From NCBI GenBank assembly GCA_907163375.1, contig CAJQUW010011046.1:1-64000 (forward strand): a stretch of DNA of 64,000 bases, read 5' to 3'. The position numbers were made by a program, and so were the translations under genes. Positions 30,068 to 40,690 of the stretch are shown in pieces (the stretch's first letter is position 1; each line of letters begins with the position of its first letter). The notes beneath the pieces were generated by a model. The model ran no database searches. It worked only from the letters and a program-made list of their open reading frames with translations, and was not told the DNA's origin. This stretch comes from Prostheceraeus crozeri (lineage: Eukaryota > Platyhelminthes > Polycladida > Euryleptidae).

Positions 30068-30325
30068 TTATGTTAGAGTTTTCCTCTTTCTTTGAAGGGT
30101 GACTTTAGGATTGGAGATGAAACGCAATTTTGTGGCATATCGCTTAAGTAACTTTCGTTGTTTTGGCGCTAATGTCTTCGTCCTCAACTTTCTGACATGA
30201 GAAATAATTTCACGAATGAATTTATCGTTGGCATGTCGTATAGCATTGTATCGCTGATTTGCTTTCATTCGTCGGAGAGCTTGAATGGCTGAAGAAAACT
30301 TTGAACACTTTTTACGTTTCGCCAT
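30068..30325 (-). CDS. Small basic protein (85 aa)
   Basis: Highly basic, helical: MAKRKKCSKF, then RKLRTKTLAPKQRKLLKRYA and a KVTLQRKRKTLT end. Small Arg/Lys-rich proteins with an NPKVxLxRKRK-type ending are common next to Polinton ATPase genes; a DNA-condensing or packaging role is plausible. Confidence 0.6.
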   Translation of the reverse strand: MAKRKKCSKFSSAIQALRRMKANQRYNAIRHANDKFIREIISHVRKLRTKTLAPKQRKLLKRYATKLRFISNPKVTLQRKRKTLT

Positions 30326-30376
30326 TTTCCGTGTTAGTCTTTGCTAAAACCTATCTTTACCACATTTGCATAGGTA

Positions 30377-30706
30377 CTAACTATTGCGACATAAGTGACA
30401 CTCGAAATGAGCAATGTCACAGTGGTTACATTTGCAAAGTTGAATGCAATTACGTATGAAACAGCGTTGACAAAAAGCGTGCTTACATCTCTTGAAGATG
30501 CGCTTTTCATTTCCATCCTTTCGCTTACATACATCACAACACATAGTTTCACCGTTACTGATGTCTATAGCAAGTCTTTTTGAAGATATGAATTTGCTAG
30601 CCTTTTCTAAATAATAGACGCATGTACAGAAGGAATATACTTCGAGAGTGAGCAGACATAGCTCGAAAACCAGTTGTGCTACAATCAAGTACCACTGCAT
30701 TTTCAA
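30377..30706 (-). CDS. RING-like protein with N-terminal membrane segment (109 aa)
   Basis: Residues 5-30 are hydrophobic (YLIVAQLVFELCLLTLEVYS). The C-terminal half has a RING-type pattern: CCDVC, CKHAFCQRC, CKCNHC and CHLC. It could be a membrane-anchored ubiquitin ligase of the kind large DNA viruses use against host defences; that is inference. It overlaps the 30703 gene by one codon. Confidence 0.65.
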   Translation of the reverse strand: MKMQWYLIVAQLVFELCLLTLEVYSFCTCVYYLEKASKFISSKRLAIDISNGETMCCDVCKRKDGNEKRIFKRCKHAFCQRCFIRNCIQLCKCNHCDIAHFECHLCRNS

Positions 30707-31119
30707 TTTTTGTTTATGGAAAGTTGAATGTGAATATCTGAAATCGCTTCAATCACTAGACTGCTACCATGATGGTTAAATGCATTAAGACGTTGAGCAA
30801 TTTTTATCATATGTCTTTTAAAAAATTCTTCGGGGTGATCTACCACTTCCATTGAATAAGAAGCAAAATGGAAAGAGCGACTTTCCACCTCTTCCTTTCC
30901 AAAATGACTAAACTTAATTTTCGCAACTAATCGCGCCATGACAATGCTATCAGAGAATGTATTCATTAACTCTAGAAATAGAGTGCTAGCATCATCGACC
31001 ACTGCTTCGATGTCGGTCTCACCTCTATGAAAATTTATCACATAATCTTGAACAGCTCCTTTTAAACTTTGCCTATGAAAATGTAATGTTCCGCAGTCGT
31101 TTGAGAAAGACATAATCAC
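30703..31119 (-). CDS. Stand-alone relative of the pPolB N-terminal domain (138 aa)
   Basis: The segment FHFASYSMEVVDHPEEFFKR through AFNHHGSSLVIEAISDIHIQ lines up with pPolB at about 17820-18010 (QFHVPSSS, EVVD, FNQRDSALIFDGVDS) in order and spacing. In other Polintons this region precedes the polymerase fold and carries a GSGW-like motif, also seen in Polinton 2 pPolB. A separate copy at the far end suggests a priming, single-strand-binding or regulatory partner. The relation is by eye. Confidence 0.55.
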   Translation of the reverse strand: MIMSFSNDCGTLHFHRQSLKGAVQDYVINFHRGETDIEAVVDDASTLFLELMNTFSDSIVMARLVAKIKFSHFGKEEVESRSFHFASYSMEVVDHPEEFFKRHMIKIAQRLNAFNHHGSSLVIEAISDIHIQLSINKN

Positions 31120-31200
31120 CCTTTATCTAACCCATCCATTGCATGAAAACAACAACTCTTCTCATAGTAACATTTATTGAATAATAGTAACAAGCATGCA

Positions 31201-31731
31201 TTATAAATCAATGGTTTGAAAGAGATAAAATAGATACAGCTGGTAACTATCATATAGCGAGCAATGATAACCATACAGGACTTTGGCAGTGCTGAGGTAA
31301 GGAGGAAAGAAGCATTGGTTATGAACGTAGCTACTACAACGAACAGACAAAATAGGAACAGACAAATCCTTAAAACGTTTCGTGACTTCATGATAATGTT
31401 GATTCACTCTACTATCCCAAGGTGGGAGCAAAATATCATCAATGATTAGATTGGGAAATACTTTCCTCTCCTTACCAGGATTATTACAAAAGATGCGTAT
31501 AACATTGAAAGCAGCTAACCATCTTTTAAAGTCAATAAGAAGAGCACTCTCACAAGAAAAGCCATAGTCTTGCAAATATTTCAGATTAAGTCCATGAATG
31601 TGTTTTCTCGCCCATTGATCAACATTGGGATTGCAGTTGGCATGTTGATGATAGACACTGACAATCTGATATGTCCAATTGTTCATAGCAATAGCACTGA
31701 GCTCCTGTACAGGTTCACCCTCACAATCCAT
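31201..31731 (-). CDS. DnaQ-like (DEDD) exonuclease candidate (176 aa)
   Basis: Starts MDCEGEPVQELSAIAM, giving the D-x-E of motif I. ARKHIHGLNLKYLQDYGF resembles the HxIxGI..e.L segment that precedes motif II in DnaQ-family nucleases, and YDSYQLYLFYLF near the end could hold motif III. Proofreading or end-processing in replication would fit beside pPolB. Length is close to a minimal DnaQ fold. Fairly likely but not certain. Confidence 0.5.
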   Translation of the reverse strand: MDCEGEPVQELSAIAMNNWTYQIVSVYHQHANCNPNVDQWARKHIHGLNLKYLQDYGFSCESALLIDFKRWLAAFNVIRIFCNNPGKERKVFPNLIIDDILLPPWDSRVNQHYHEVTKRFKDLSVPILSVRCSSYVHNQCFFPPYLSTAKVLYGYHCSLYDSYQLYLFYLFQTIDL

Positions 31732-31783
31732 AAAAATGATGATAGTAGCCTAAAACGGAAATTTACACATCTAAGGAAACGTT

Positions 31784-32032
31784 CTATAACATATTACAAA
31801 ATGAAGAATTACATCGATGCTTTTCACGACAAAATACACAAATGATATGATGGCAACGAAGAAGTAAAATGTATCTAATAAGACCACGTCTACGACACTC
31901 AAAGCACATAAGCGAATTGTCATAGGGTAGAGTTAGGAAAGGACTAGTAATTCTCCTTCTTTGATTTGCGTTTTGATGCAGCATTCTTCTCCGACTTGCG
32001 CTTCGTACCACTGCTGTTAAGGATTTGATCAA
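31784..32032 (-). CDS. Small zinc-binding (RING-like) protein (up to 82 aa)
   Basis: The C-terminal half has CFEC, then RCHHIICVFC and HRC, a treble-clef or RING-like pattern. A better start may be the internal MLHQNANQ. Its frame overlaps the end of the 31944 gene in another phase. Second small zinc protein in this right-end block. Confidence 0.5.
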   Translation of the reverse strand: MIKSLTAVVRSASRRRMLHQNANQRRRITSPFLTLPYDNSLMCFECRRRGLIRYILLLRCHHIICVFCREKHRCNSSFCNML

Positions 32033-32718
32033 TTATGTCGTCCACGTTGGGTGGTTTTGGAATATATAGGATGGATTCCATATGCATGGAGAGAGAGGCT
32101 ATTTTATTATCCTTGTGTCGACCATAATATAGCCCATTCACTTTGAAAAGGATATCCCAAGTACCTTCTCCGAGCTCGTCGCATGTGATGGGTGTTGAAT
32201 GATCTCCCTCCTTCTTATAGTAAGTGCACCAATATGATACCGGTAGGCAAATTTGATTACCATCCCAAATCTTTCTATAGGGAGTATCCTTGTCATCTCT
32301 CGCCTTCCACTCTTGAGCAAGAGGAGTAGGAATGTCCATATTTAATGTCACGTACTCTTCAATAATGTCAAGTTGGCGGCGAATGTACGGAATCACGGGG
32401 ATCAGTATGTAGTCCCCATACTGATTGTGCATTATCTTGACATCCGTGGAAGGGAGCATTCCCGTTTGGAGTACTACGCCATGATCGTCATAACGCAAGA
32501 CTTGTTTAAATTTACGCTGTAGCGGTGTAGGATTATGTACCTTGGTTGTTTCTTCCACTGGCCTCAGTTGTAGATGATCTGATCGTAGCGAACCTTGTAA
32601 CGTTTGACCACCATTTTGTCCTACTAGTGCAGCAGATGGAGTAGATGCCTGAAAATGGAAAAGATTGTATTAAGTTTACGTTCAAGGGAGGAGAGGGAGG
32701 AAAGTAGCGACTTACCAT
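31944..32718 (-). CDS. Right-end gene with start-codon exon (about 229 aa), unknown
   Basis: A TATA box and two CCAAT boxes precede an ATG (32716-32718) directly followed by GTAAGT. A 67-nt intron (32649-32715) ends in TTTTCAG, and the open frame continues from 32648. The body contains LQTGMLPSTDVKIMHNQYGD, GTWDILFKVNGLYYG and a basic, Lys/Ser-rich C-terminus that looks like a nuclear localisation signal. No domain is recognised. The position at the far right end, with its own promoter, suggests an early regulatory or DNA-binding protein. Confidence 0.65.
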
Positions 32719-32811
32719 TTTAGTTGGATAATAGAGAGAGAGAGAGAGAAAATGTGCGTCCGTCACTCGTGTGATTCAACGATGGAATGATTCTCACTGT
32801 GGAAGGCTCGC

Positions 32812-32859
32812 TATTTATATAGAAATGCTTGATTCTCATTGGATGATGATCCTCATTGG
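32812..32859 (-). promoter_or_regulatory. Right-end promoter: two CCAAT boxes and a TATA box
   Basis: On the minus strand TATATAAATA (32812-32821) is preceded by TCCAATGAG twice (CCAAT at 32838-32842 and 32855-32859). It drives the 32718 gene leftwards and mirrors the pPolB promoter. Confidence 0.65.
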
Positions 32860-32869
32860 ACAATAACAT

Positions 32870-33420
32870 CAAGCTGATTCCAAATCTGGCCTCCGTTTAC
32901 CAATCCGAGCCTTCATTCGCCCGCTGGAGCTGTTTCTTGGGAAATTCTAACTCTGTCGTTTTTCGTCAATCTCCCAAAATCTTAAATGACGTCTCACATC
33001 TAAACGAAGACAGATAGGAACAAGCCGTTTCTTTCACTGAATTTGTCTCACTCTTAGCTTTCAAACGAGCTATTGCACGACAAAATCCGTCCACTAGAAG
33101 CCAAGATCGAAGCGAGCTGTCCAGAGGGGGGGAGGTCAGTGAAATTTGATGAAAAATGTTTTGGTGAAGGTCCCAGGTCGAAATTCCACACTTTGGAAAA
33201 TTTTCAAAATTTTACCCATACAAAGCCACTCTGACACTTAGGATTTTTTCAGGTGAGCGAGCTCCGACCTAAAATCTTGTAACAGCTCTAACTTTTGAAC
33301 GGCTGGTCCGATTGACTCGCAACAAAAAATGTCGTCGAGCAGGTTTTTCTCCTCTTTCAAACGAGTAGCCTTAAGACAAAATCCGTTCACTAGAACCAAA
33401 GTTAGAAGATTGCTGTCGGG
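32870..33420. repeat. Sub-terminal repeats homologous to the satellite
   Basis: 32870-33130 matches parts two and three of the 487-bp satellite monomer (CTGATTCCAAATCTG, CTAACTCTGTCGTTTTTC, CTTAGCTTTCAAACGAGC, GCTGTCCAGAGGGGG). 33240-33420 is a more diverged relative (CTTTCAAACGAG, ACAAAATCCGTTCACTAGAA). Each is followed by the 120-bp unit of the left-arm foldback. No gene. Confidence 0.85.
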
Positions 33421-33434
33421 GGGTGGGGGGGGAG

Positions 33435-33858
33435 GTCAGTGAAATTTGATGAAAAATGTTTTGGTGAAGGTCCCAGGTCGAAATTCCACACTTTGGAAAA
33501 TTTTCAAAATTATACCCATACAAAGCCACTCTGACACTTAGGATTTTTTCAGGTGAGCTACGACAGACCACCCTCCCAACCTGGCCGGCACACCACGCCA
33601 ACCTGGCCGGCACACCACGCCAACCTAGACACCACATCACCGCGCGCTATACGACGGTCGGCCAGAGGGGGGGGGACGTCAGCGAACCTGACGGACGCAC
33701 GTGGCCGGCACACCACGACACTCTGCCGTTCCAGAGGGGGGGACGTCAGACCCGAAGCGCCACGGCGGCCGACCACGACACTCTGCCGTTCCAGAGGGGG
33801 GGACGTCAGCGACGGCGGCCATCTTGCGCTATCCAGAAGTGGAGTTTTACTTACTACT
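33435..33858 (-). repeat. Right terminal inverted repeat of Polinton 1
   Basis: Inverted partner of 11783-12206. It ends CTTACTACT followed by the target duplication CACGGC. Short G-runs (7-9) precede each GACGTCAG motif; the equivalent run in the third Polinton at 6773-7071 is expanded. Confidence 0.95.
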
Positions 33859-34166
33859 CACGGCAACTGATCAAAATCAGACGCAACAGTAAACTTTTGA
33901 ATGAGTAGGGGGTAATGCGTTTTTCTAATTAGACTTCACAATATGCTTTCATATGATTCAGTATTGGCCGATATTTTGAGACGTTTGTCATGCATGTATC
34001 GCCCACTTACACGTAATTAGAAAATAAAGCTCAGACTGTTTTGAAATGATTTCTTTTTTGGTTTATAAAAAAATCGAAATCGGAAAAAAAATCGAAATTT
34101 TTCTGAAAAATCGAAATTAAATCGATCGTTGGGGAAAATAAAACATCGCCGCACCCTATTAAAGAC

Positions 34167-37100
34167 TAGTTTAAAAAATGTGACGGATCTGATAGCTTAG
34201 TAGCGCATCTTACTTGACTTTGTTGCAGTTATCATTCACATGAAATTTAATGAGAGAAGAAATCTGGATTTTGTACTATTTTTCTTGCTTTTTATCTATC
34301 CTTTGGGTGATCATTATGTGTTACAAAATTATGGTATTTAGATGATAATGAAGTCAATGACAGGTCTCTTACTTGTAAGCTGTTACTCTAGTTACGTTAG
34401 CAGCATGTAACATGAATTTAAGATTGAGTCGATGCCCTGCTGCACTCGCTTAGAAATAAAGCGGTTTTTATGCATTTTTTTAGGTATACAAGCATATGCA
34501 ACGAAAAGATCACCCACTACATGGCCCTGAATTACCGAATTGAATGGTAAAAGACGATACCGCCCACCCGGAACTAATTCATGACGGGTGATCGGTAAAG
34601 GTGAGCAAAGGTGAGTACAGGTGAACAGTCTGTATAAATGACATCCTCAGTATGAAGTTAAACATTTAGTGTTTTATTATCACCAAGTATTCTTACGAAG
34701 TCATTAGCATTTTCAACAATAGAAGAGTACCCTTCGTCTACCCAGAAAAAAAAATACATTTTCCTTTGACACTTTTAATGTTACGTTCAGACTTTACATT
34801 TCACTTGAAGCAATCATTTCCACGAAAAATATTCACATTTCAGTGTAGAATTGAATTAAATGCATAAAGCTAAAAAATCTCTACCGTAAAAAAGGCTTCT
34901 GCCCTCACACAAACTAGCCACAAATGGGCGGATACTACATGATAATTGCATTTAAGGCAATGCTACACATCATTGTATGTTTAACACTTATGTTGAGGGA
35001 ACAATCTTTTCATCAACAAAAGTTGCATTCGGTTAAAATTTATGAGATACTAACTTAATATATAAAATAGTGTTTTAAGAACACACCGCATGGCAAAATC
35101 AATCTACTGTCCAATTAAAGAGAATTAGCAATGCGGGTTAGTAAAACTTATCAACATAATAATAGTGACTTAATCAGCTTAACAACCACTTTCAAAGTTT
35201 TCGCTACCATGTCTAGAAATCCACATGTTGGAGAACGTAACGAATGCAACTCTTGTATTCCTCAAAAGCATGAAAAAAGAATTTATGCAAAAAATTTGAT
35301 GAATGAAGATCTACCAGTTGCAATCAATCACTGTATCTACCAATTTATAAATCAACTTCTGTCAATGCACAACCTTTGGAAGTAAAAATAAATCTACAAT
35401 TGCTAGTGACGTCAAAATGCAACTCGGTTTAGCTGACTGGCATCAATTGATGTTGTTATAATTGGTTGAAAAACACTGATCATTTTCAAAATGTAGCCCA
35501 TTGAAAATGTGTCGTATTTTGATCAAGTGTAGGCCACGGAATTACACAATAAATTTTAATCGCTCAAGATTCATCTTTTGGAAGAAGATCTGCAGTTCAT
35601 TAGGAAGTTTGGTCAAGATATTTTTTTATTCCTCATAATTTTGTGCTTAAATTAATCTTACGAGAAAGAAATGTATTCAATTATTATTCATGATCTTATC
35701 ATTTGAAGAAATAATTGACATCTGAAAATCATCTTGGTACCAGTGAATTAGCTATGTGAATAGCTTGAATTAATTTGAATTTAATTCAGATGAAATAATT
35801 ATCGAAAAATTTCATCAGGAAACGGTGACAAAATTTGCATATTTCTCATAATTGAAGAATCAGCAAGGTATATCTAATATGAACTTTTTTGCTGATATTT
35901 CTTTTAGAAATATGTTGTCATTGTTAAGAGTTCAGATTCATCTGTCTGAAAATCTAGAATGTAAGGCAAGCAATGAATCTTAATGATAATCTATTTGCCA
36001 ACACATAATCCAAATACATGTATATTCAACTTCTGAATCAGAGAAGTTATACGACTGCTAAGGCCTAGCATACGTTTACAAAATTGGAAATTATAACATC
36101 TAATTATCATATAGGTCTATTGTCATTACACACTATATGCGCGATTTAGTATTGAAAATAAATGGAAGAATGATTTAGGGTAGAATCATTAAATGCATGT
36201 ATATGTATATTTCATATACAGTATATGCGAAACGTAGTATGCATTTTCATCCGTTCATAAGCGCATCTCTGCTCATTAGAAAGCAGATATAATTGCATTT
36301 CTGTTTATAAACTCATGCGCTTGCAGCCGCGAAATTACATTTCTATCTATCAATAATGATATTTCGCTAAGCATTGTGTAAGGGAATTATCTGACTGATT
36401 TCCTTTATCGGCTACAGTTAGTTCACTATATGAAAACAACTGACCACTATAAAAGCAGCACACTTGTTTAACAAAACTCTACAGGATAGCTGGCATAATT
36501 TGTGCTGCACCAGCATGAATTCAAAAATGTTTCTCAGGCTGCACTTCCTCCCCATTCGATACTTCATCTCATTCAAAAGTTGAACATCAAAATGTATTGC
36601 ATCGATTGAACTTCAGATTGAGGAAATTGTCTAAATTCATGCTTTTACAACACACGTAGGTTGTCCTATAGAGTTTTATATACATGCTGCTTTCATAGAG
36701 CTCATTTAGTACTGATTGTCACGAAATATTCTACGTAGAACATTCTCAATTTTCACTGCGAAGAAAAGGCCAATCAGAAATCACTCAAATTGAAGAGCTT
36801 GCTTACATAGCATATTAAGAAATTACAGTATATTGGAGAGTTTTTCGACCATCCTTCGTTTTAGGATTGAAGAAGAAGCATTCAAAATCTCTACAATATA
36901 ATTCCTTAATGACACTCCTTTCGCTTTTTTTAACATGAAGGTCAATGGTGAACCAAATTAATAGGTTATGTGTATGTACATATTGTATCAGCAATTTGTG
37001 CATTTACTCTTTGCTTATATCTTTATGAAAGTCATTATTTTCAAAAATGCGGAGTATGGCAGATTAAGCCCCTTATAGAATTAACTGACTGTGATGGATA

Positions 37101-38388
37101 ATTTCCATTCCAATAATAAATAATCAATCATAGAAGAAAAAGTTCCACCACCGAATCTTACGTCGAATCAAAAATAGTGGTTCAACTTATTCAAAGTAAA
37201 CAGACGAAGTCTATAACGAAATTAAGTCATCGAAATAACTTGAAGCATTGAACTATGCATCTTGGCTTTTCGATTTCAAAATGTTAAGGTATCAAAGTTG
37301 CTTTTAAAATAGTTTAAACAGAATGTCGATAAAAGTAAATCAACCTCAACTACAAATTGAAGCTAATGCGCCTTCAAGTATTGTGTGTGCATTCATCATT
37401 TATTTGTGAACCAGATTTAGTAACAATTAGAACCTCATTATATAAAAACATCATAGAAATATGCCTTTAGTCGCATATGACGTTGAAGCTGTGACTATAT
37501 TGTGTGTATAGAGTGTGTTTAAAACGGGTACATGCTACCGGGAGACCGGTACCAGACAGATCTTCATATTAAATGACATAAACTTCAGATAAGTTACAAA
37601 TTAACTTAGAATTCGTATAATGACTTGATGACAAAACAGATGCTATAAAGTTTCCTTCCTTTTGTATGCAAGATCATTTGCCTATATTAAAAATGCAATC
37701 TTTAGGAAGTTAAACTGGAATAAAATTAACAATGAAGTTATCATATAAAATGAAATCAATAAATATTCTCAAATTTTTGGTGATGCATCATCTTGATGTC
37801 TCAACTTCAATTTATCATACAACGAAGCCGGAAATTCTTAGGTTAACGTTTTATTGAATACTTTAAATATATACGCTCACCTTTACGATGACCTGTCAGA
37901 GCTTCTCCGAATTAAACAGCTATTACAATTGAAGCTAAAAGACCCTGCCGAATGATACGTCGAGCCAGCTTTGACTCGAAGAAACTTTCTCATCCTTTTT
38001 TGCTCATCTGAAATGTACCTAGTGAGCTATGGGATGTAAACTTGTCCACTTCCCTTTCATTTCGAGAAGACGTGAAAGGAGTGATAGCGCAAACCAATGG
38101 ATGTGAAAGAAACGGAACGTTCTCGAAGTTAATAAAAATACGACGGAAACATTTTGTAAGCATGATCCAATACACTGGTTTTCTTTCATTTGGCCTCGAG
38201 TGGGATTTCTACGAAGACATAACCGCTCTTTCTTGGACTCCAGCTCATTGAAGTGAAAGTAGTATGTTTACACAGTCTTCGCCACCAAATATGCTCTGGC
38301 AAAACAGAAGTTGAAAGAAGCAGATAAGACTCATCGGTCGAGCGCATCATGAGAGGATTCCGAATTCGATTTCCTTCATCACTCTGAG
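34167..38388. other. Gene-free AT-rich host spacer
   Basis: No convincing gene on either strand. A weak promoter-like TATAAATGAC with TCAGTATG downstream lies at about 34633-34655. The rest shows only short chance frames. Confidence 0.6.
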
Positions 38389-38696
38389 CTATACAATCGA
38401 TATCTTTTGCATTTTCTCACGAGTTAATGTTCCACCGCCACAGCCGTTCCGAAAAGTTAAACTGAATACCTCAGGAGGCTGTGATGCACATACGTCATTA
38501 TATGGTGGTGAGGAAGGAACTCCAGGCCCAACCAATCGTTTAGAAGCTGCTCCCTCACTGAGCGGATCTTTGTGTTTGAGCAGTGTACGTCTGTGCTCAC
38601 GATATAAAATGCTTACCACAATCACCACAAGAATGATTACTGTTAGTAGTATCCCGATACCGACGTGTAGTAGATTGTAACTGGCAGTAACTGGAC
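38389..38696 (-). CDS. Terminal exon of a host single-pass membrane protein
   Basis: A TTGACAG acceptor precedes this minus-strand exon. It encodes a short ectodomain stub (PVTASYNLLHVG), a transmembrane helix (IGILLTVIILVVIVVSIL), a stop-transfer YREHRRTLLKHKD and a cytoplasmic tail of about 60 residues with Pro- and Gly-rich parts, ending KISIV. The exon begins in phase with the 39222-39356 exon. The family is not identified; a receptor or adhesion protein is likely from the layout. Confidence 0.5.
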
Positions 38697-39221
38697 CTGT
38701 CAATATAAAAAAATATTATTATATTCTATCTATTTTCATTTTGCGATAGCATATTCACTTTCAATAGGTGTAAGAAAGGGAACAAATCATATGGTAAACT
38801 TGTTAATACCCTACCTCTCTATACAAGGAGAGCATGCAGTTAAGTGGATGTTTAGCACTCTTAAGAATGCAACGGCATACAGGCACATACAAAACAGGGC
38901 AACATGATAAAGGAAGCAGTCAAAAAGAAAACAGCATTATTCCGATAAGCATTTTTGAATTCACGCAAATCAAATCATTGGTTCGGTGAGTTGCTGTAGA
39001 ACGCTATATCAAGCAATACCTGTGGAATAGGTGGCGTTACGACAATGACCCGCTGAAGACAAAGACAACATCGATTAGTTACTGATGAGCACTATCAGGT
39101 GGACAAAAGTTTAGTAACTAAATTTACTTATACGCGAAAGGGTAGGTAGCAAGATGAAAACAAAAATACAACTCATTACATCGATAGTCCAAACCATCGT
39201 TTGTCTGAATAATATACTTAC

Positions 39222-39356
39222 TTTCGCCTAAATTTGCAACAGTCTCTTCCTTGTGAATGTATAGATGATATTTGGTAAAATACGGTTGAGATGCATGCAA
39301 CAAACAGGAATTCAGAAGATCATCCACAGAAAATGATTCCAACTTAGATACTGTGG
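39222..39356 (-). CDS. Upstream exon of the host membrane protein (probable)
   Basis: Bounded by a GGCAACAG acceptor and a GAAA|GTAAGT donor on the minus strand. It encodes an extracellular-type segment (VSKLESFSVDDLLNSCLLHA; YHLYIHKEETVANLGE). Phase agrees with the terminal exon. A 33-nt micro-exon may lie near 39020-39052 (between CTTCAG and GTATTG), but its phase is unclear. Confidence 0.4.
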
Positions 39357-40404
39357 CTGTTGCCTGTTACATTCTATGTTTGACCTTAATCGATGAATCT
39401 ATGATTCACTTAAGATAATTTCATCCTAAATGTTACTTTGATTTGCCTTTGAAGCTGTTTTTAAAATAAAAGTAGTGATGTCATCCGCTATGATTTTGGT
39501 ATCCGGATAGTCCGAATTATCCGGATACTTATTAGTAGTAAGTCACTTTTGCTAAGACGTCTCATTTATTCGTACAAATGATTTTATTGATTATATTCGT
39601 TACAAGTAATGTATATGCCCTTTTCATGCGTTCGTTTCCTATAGCTATATTGGCCCTGATATCAGTAATGGATTCTATCTCATTATACCCGGTGCACCAT
39701 GCATACATTATGAAACTATATGAAGCTACAACAGTAAATTCAAGTAAGCTTAAACTAAGATTTTCATGTTGCACTTAATTGAGATTAAGATTCTTGCGTA
39801 AACCTAAACTGAACTGAGTCCCGAGCTTGCCGTTTGCCACTCAACGACGAGCAGGCTTTAATACTTCACTCGTGTCAAGTGTTTCAACAGTCATTTGAGT
39901 ATTATCATACAAGATGGACACCGATGACAGCCTGCTTGACGATAGAGGCCAGAACAAATCTGCGACAGCGGCGTTTGTCGTCTCCACCAAGTTAAGTATG
40001 GTCCCGTATCCTGATAGTTCAATCATGTTAAGCGAGTTCTTGACGATCATGTTGAATACCAGCATGTAGACCGAAGTCAATTTTTCCCACCAGTAGTTCA
40101 GCGCTTGTATGCGTTTGCCGAATGAGCTCCTCTCTACCGATCTTCGGGCCCCTCGAAATTACGCTTGAAATGTTCCAAAGCAATTTAGACTTTAGTTCAC
40201 ATCCATGCGTTCCTTCAAAGCGCTTGAAAATAGTTCTAGTTTACATCAAAATGTGGTTTACATAGGCTGGTCTACTCAATATTGTGGAGATCACATCTAT
40301 TAGTCTTAGGAGATTCTTTAGCTTCAAAATTCTTATAAGATTTCGTCGTTTTATATGTGAAATTTGATACCTAATTGTAGACTGGCGATTTATATTCTTT
40401 ATTC
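39357..40404. other. Host spacer with one exon-like open stretch
   Basis: On the minus strand 39841-40150 is open and reads protein-like (IQALNYWWEKL, MIVKNSLNMIELSGYG, ILYDNTQMTVETLDTSEVL) with higher GC than its surroundings. It may be an exon of an unrecognised gene. At about 39495-39525 repeated ATCCGGAT motifs resemble a Tigger/pogo remnant. Nothing else was seen. Confidence 0.4.
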
Positions 40405-40585
40405 ATTTCTCGGCATTAAACATATCGGGAGAGTATAGAATTTGTTTTACATTCGCATTGAATTATGGCTGTGGAGACGTGAGCTGTTAATCATGCATGT
40501 TGGTTGGTTTGGTATTTGAGTGTATAATCGTAGCAGCACTCCATCTGTCATCTCCAGGGCATTTCATCTGACACTGTTGAGGAGT

Positions 40586-40690
40586 GACGTCATAGGAACA
40601 AGACTTTGATGAGACTCTAACTGTGACGTCATGATCCTCATATATATGAGACTGATTAGAATTACGGAGACCGCCTGGGGAGTATAAATA
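40586..40690 (+). promoter_or_regulatory. Promoter-like block: two TGACGTCA sites and a TATA box
   Basis: Two TGACGTCA CRE-type palindromes (about 40587 and 40624) precede TATAAATA (about 40683). Mirrored at about 60270-60380 in the other arm. It reads antisense to the reverse-transcriptase frame of its own arm, towards the head-to-head junction. Confidence 0.5.

Larger units (their letters stand above)
11783..33858. mobile_element. Polinton 1 (Maverick), 22,076 bp
   Basis: The ends begin 5'-AGTAGTAAGTAAAACTCC in inverted orientation and are flanked by the 6-bp duplication CACGGC (11777-11782, 33859-33864); 6-bp duplications and 5'-AG termini are Polinton hallmarks. Inside are pPolB, integrase, packaging ATPase, adenain-like protease, major capsid and penton-like minor capsid genes, plus a large accessory set. 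pPolB reads rightwards and the virion block leftwards, meeting at 21.15-21.33 kb. It sits in the 3' part of the hAT transposase gene. Terminal repeats differ at only a few sites in about 424 bp and most frames are open, so the insertion is young. About three or four breaks are apparent (integrase, minor-capsid block, possibly a small virion gene), so this copy looks defective. Confidence 0.97.
8827..34158 (+). mobile_element. hAT transposon, 3.25 kb without its nested Polinton
   Basis: Both ends carry TAGGGTGCGGCGAT in inverted orientation, flanked by the perfect 8-bp duplication TTAAAGAC (8819-8826 and 34159-34166), which is the hAT signature. Sub-terminal regions are rich in ATCGAT/CGATCGG motifs on both sides (8840-8940, 34060-34135). 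Subtracting Polinton 1 and its 6-bp duplication leaves 3,250 bp, normal for an autonomous hAT. The transposase gene is decayed, so the copy is inactive. The right part resumes at 33865 after the Polinton. Confidence 0.95.

Noticed and set aside
34150-38388. Hidden host gene in the long spacer
   Set aside because: Only short AT-rich frames without splice-consistent neighbours or recognisable domains.
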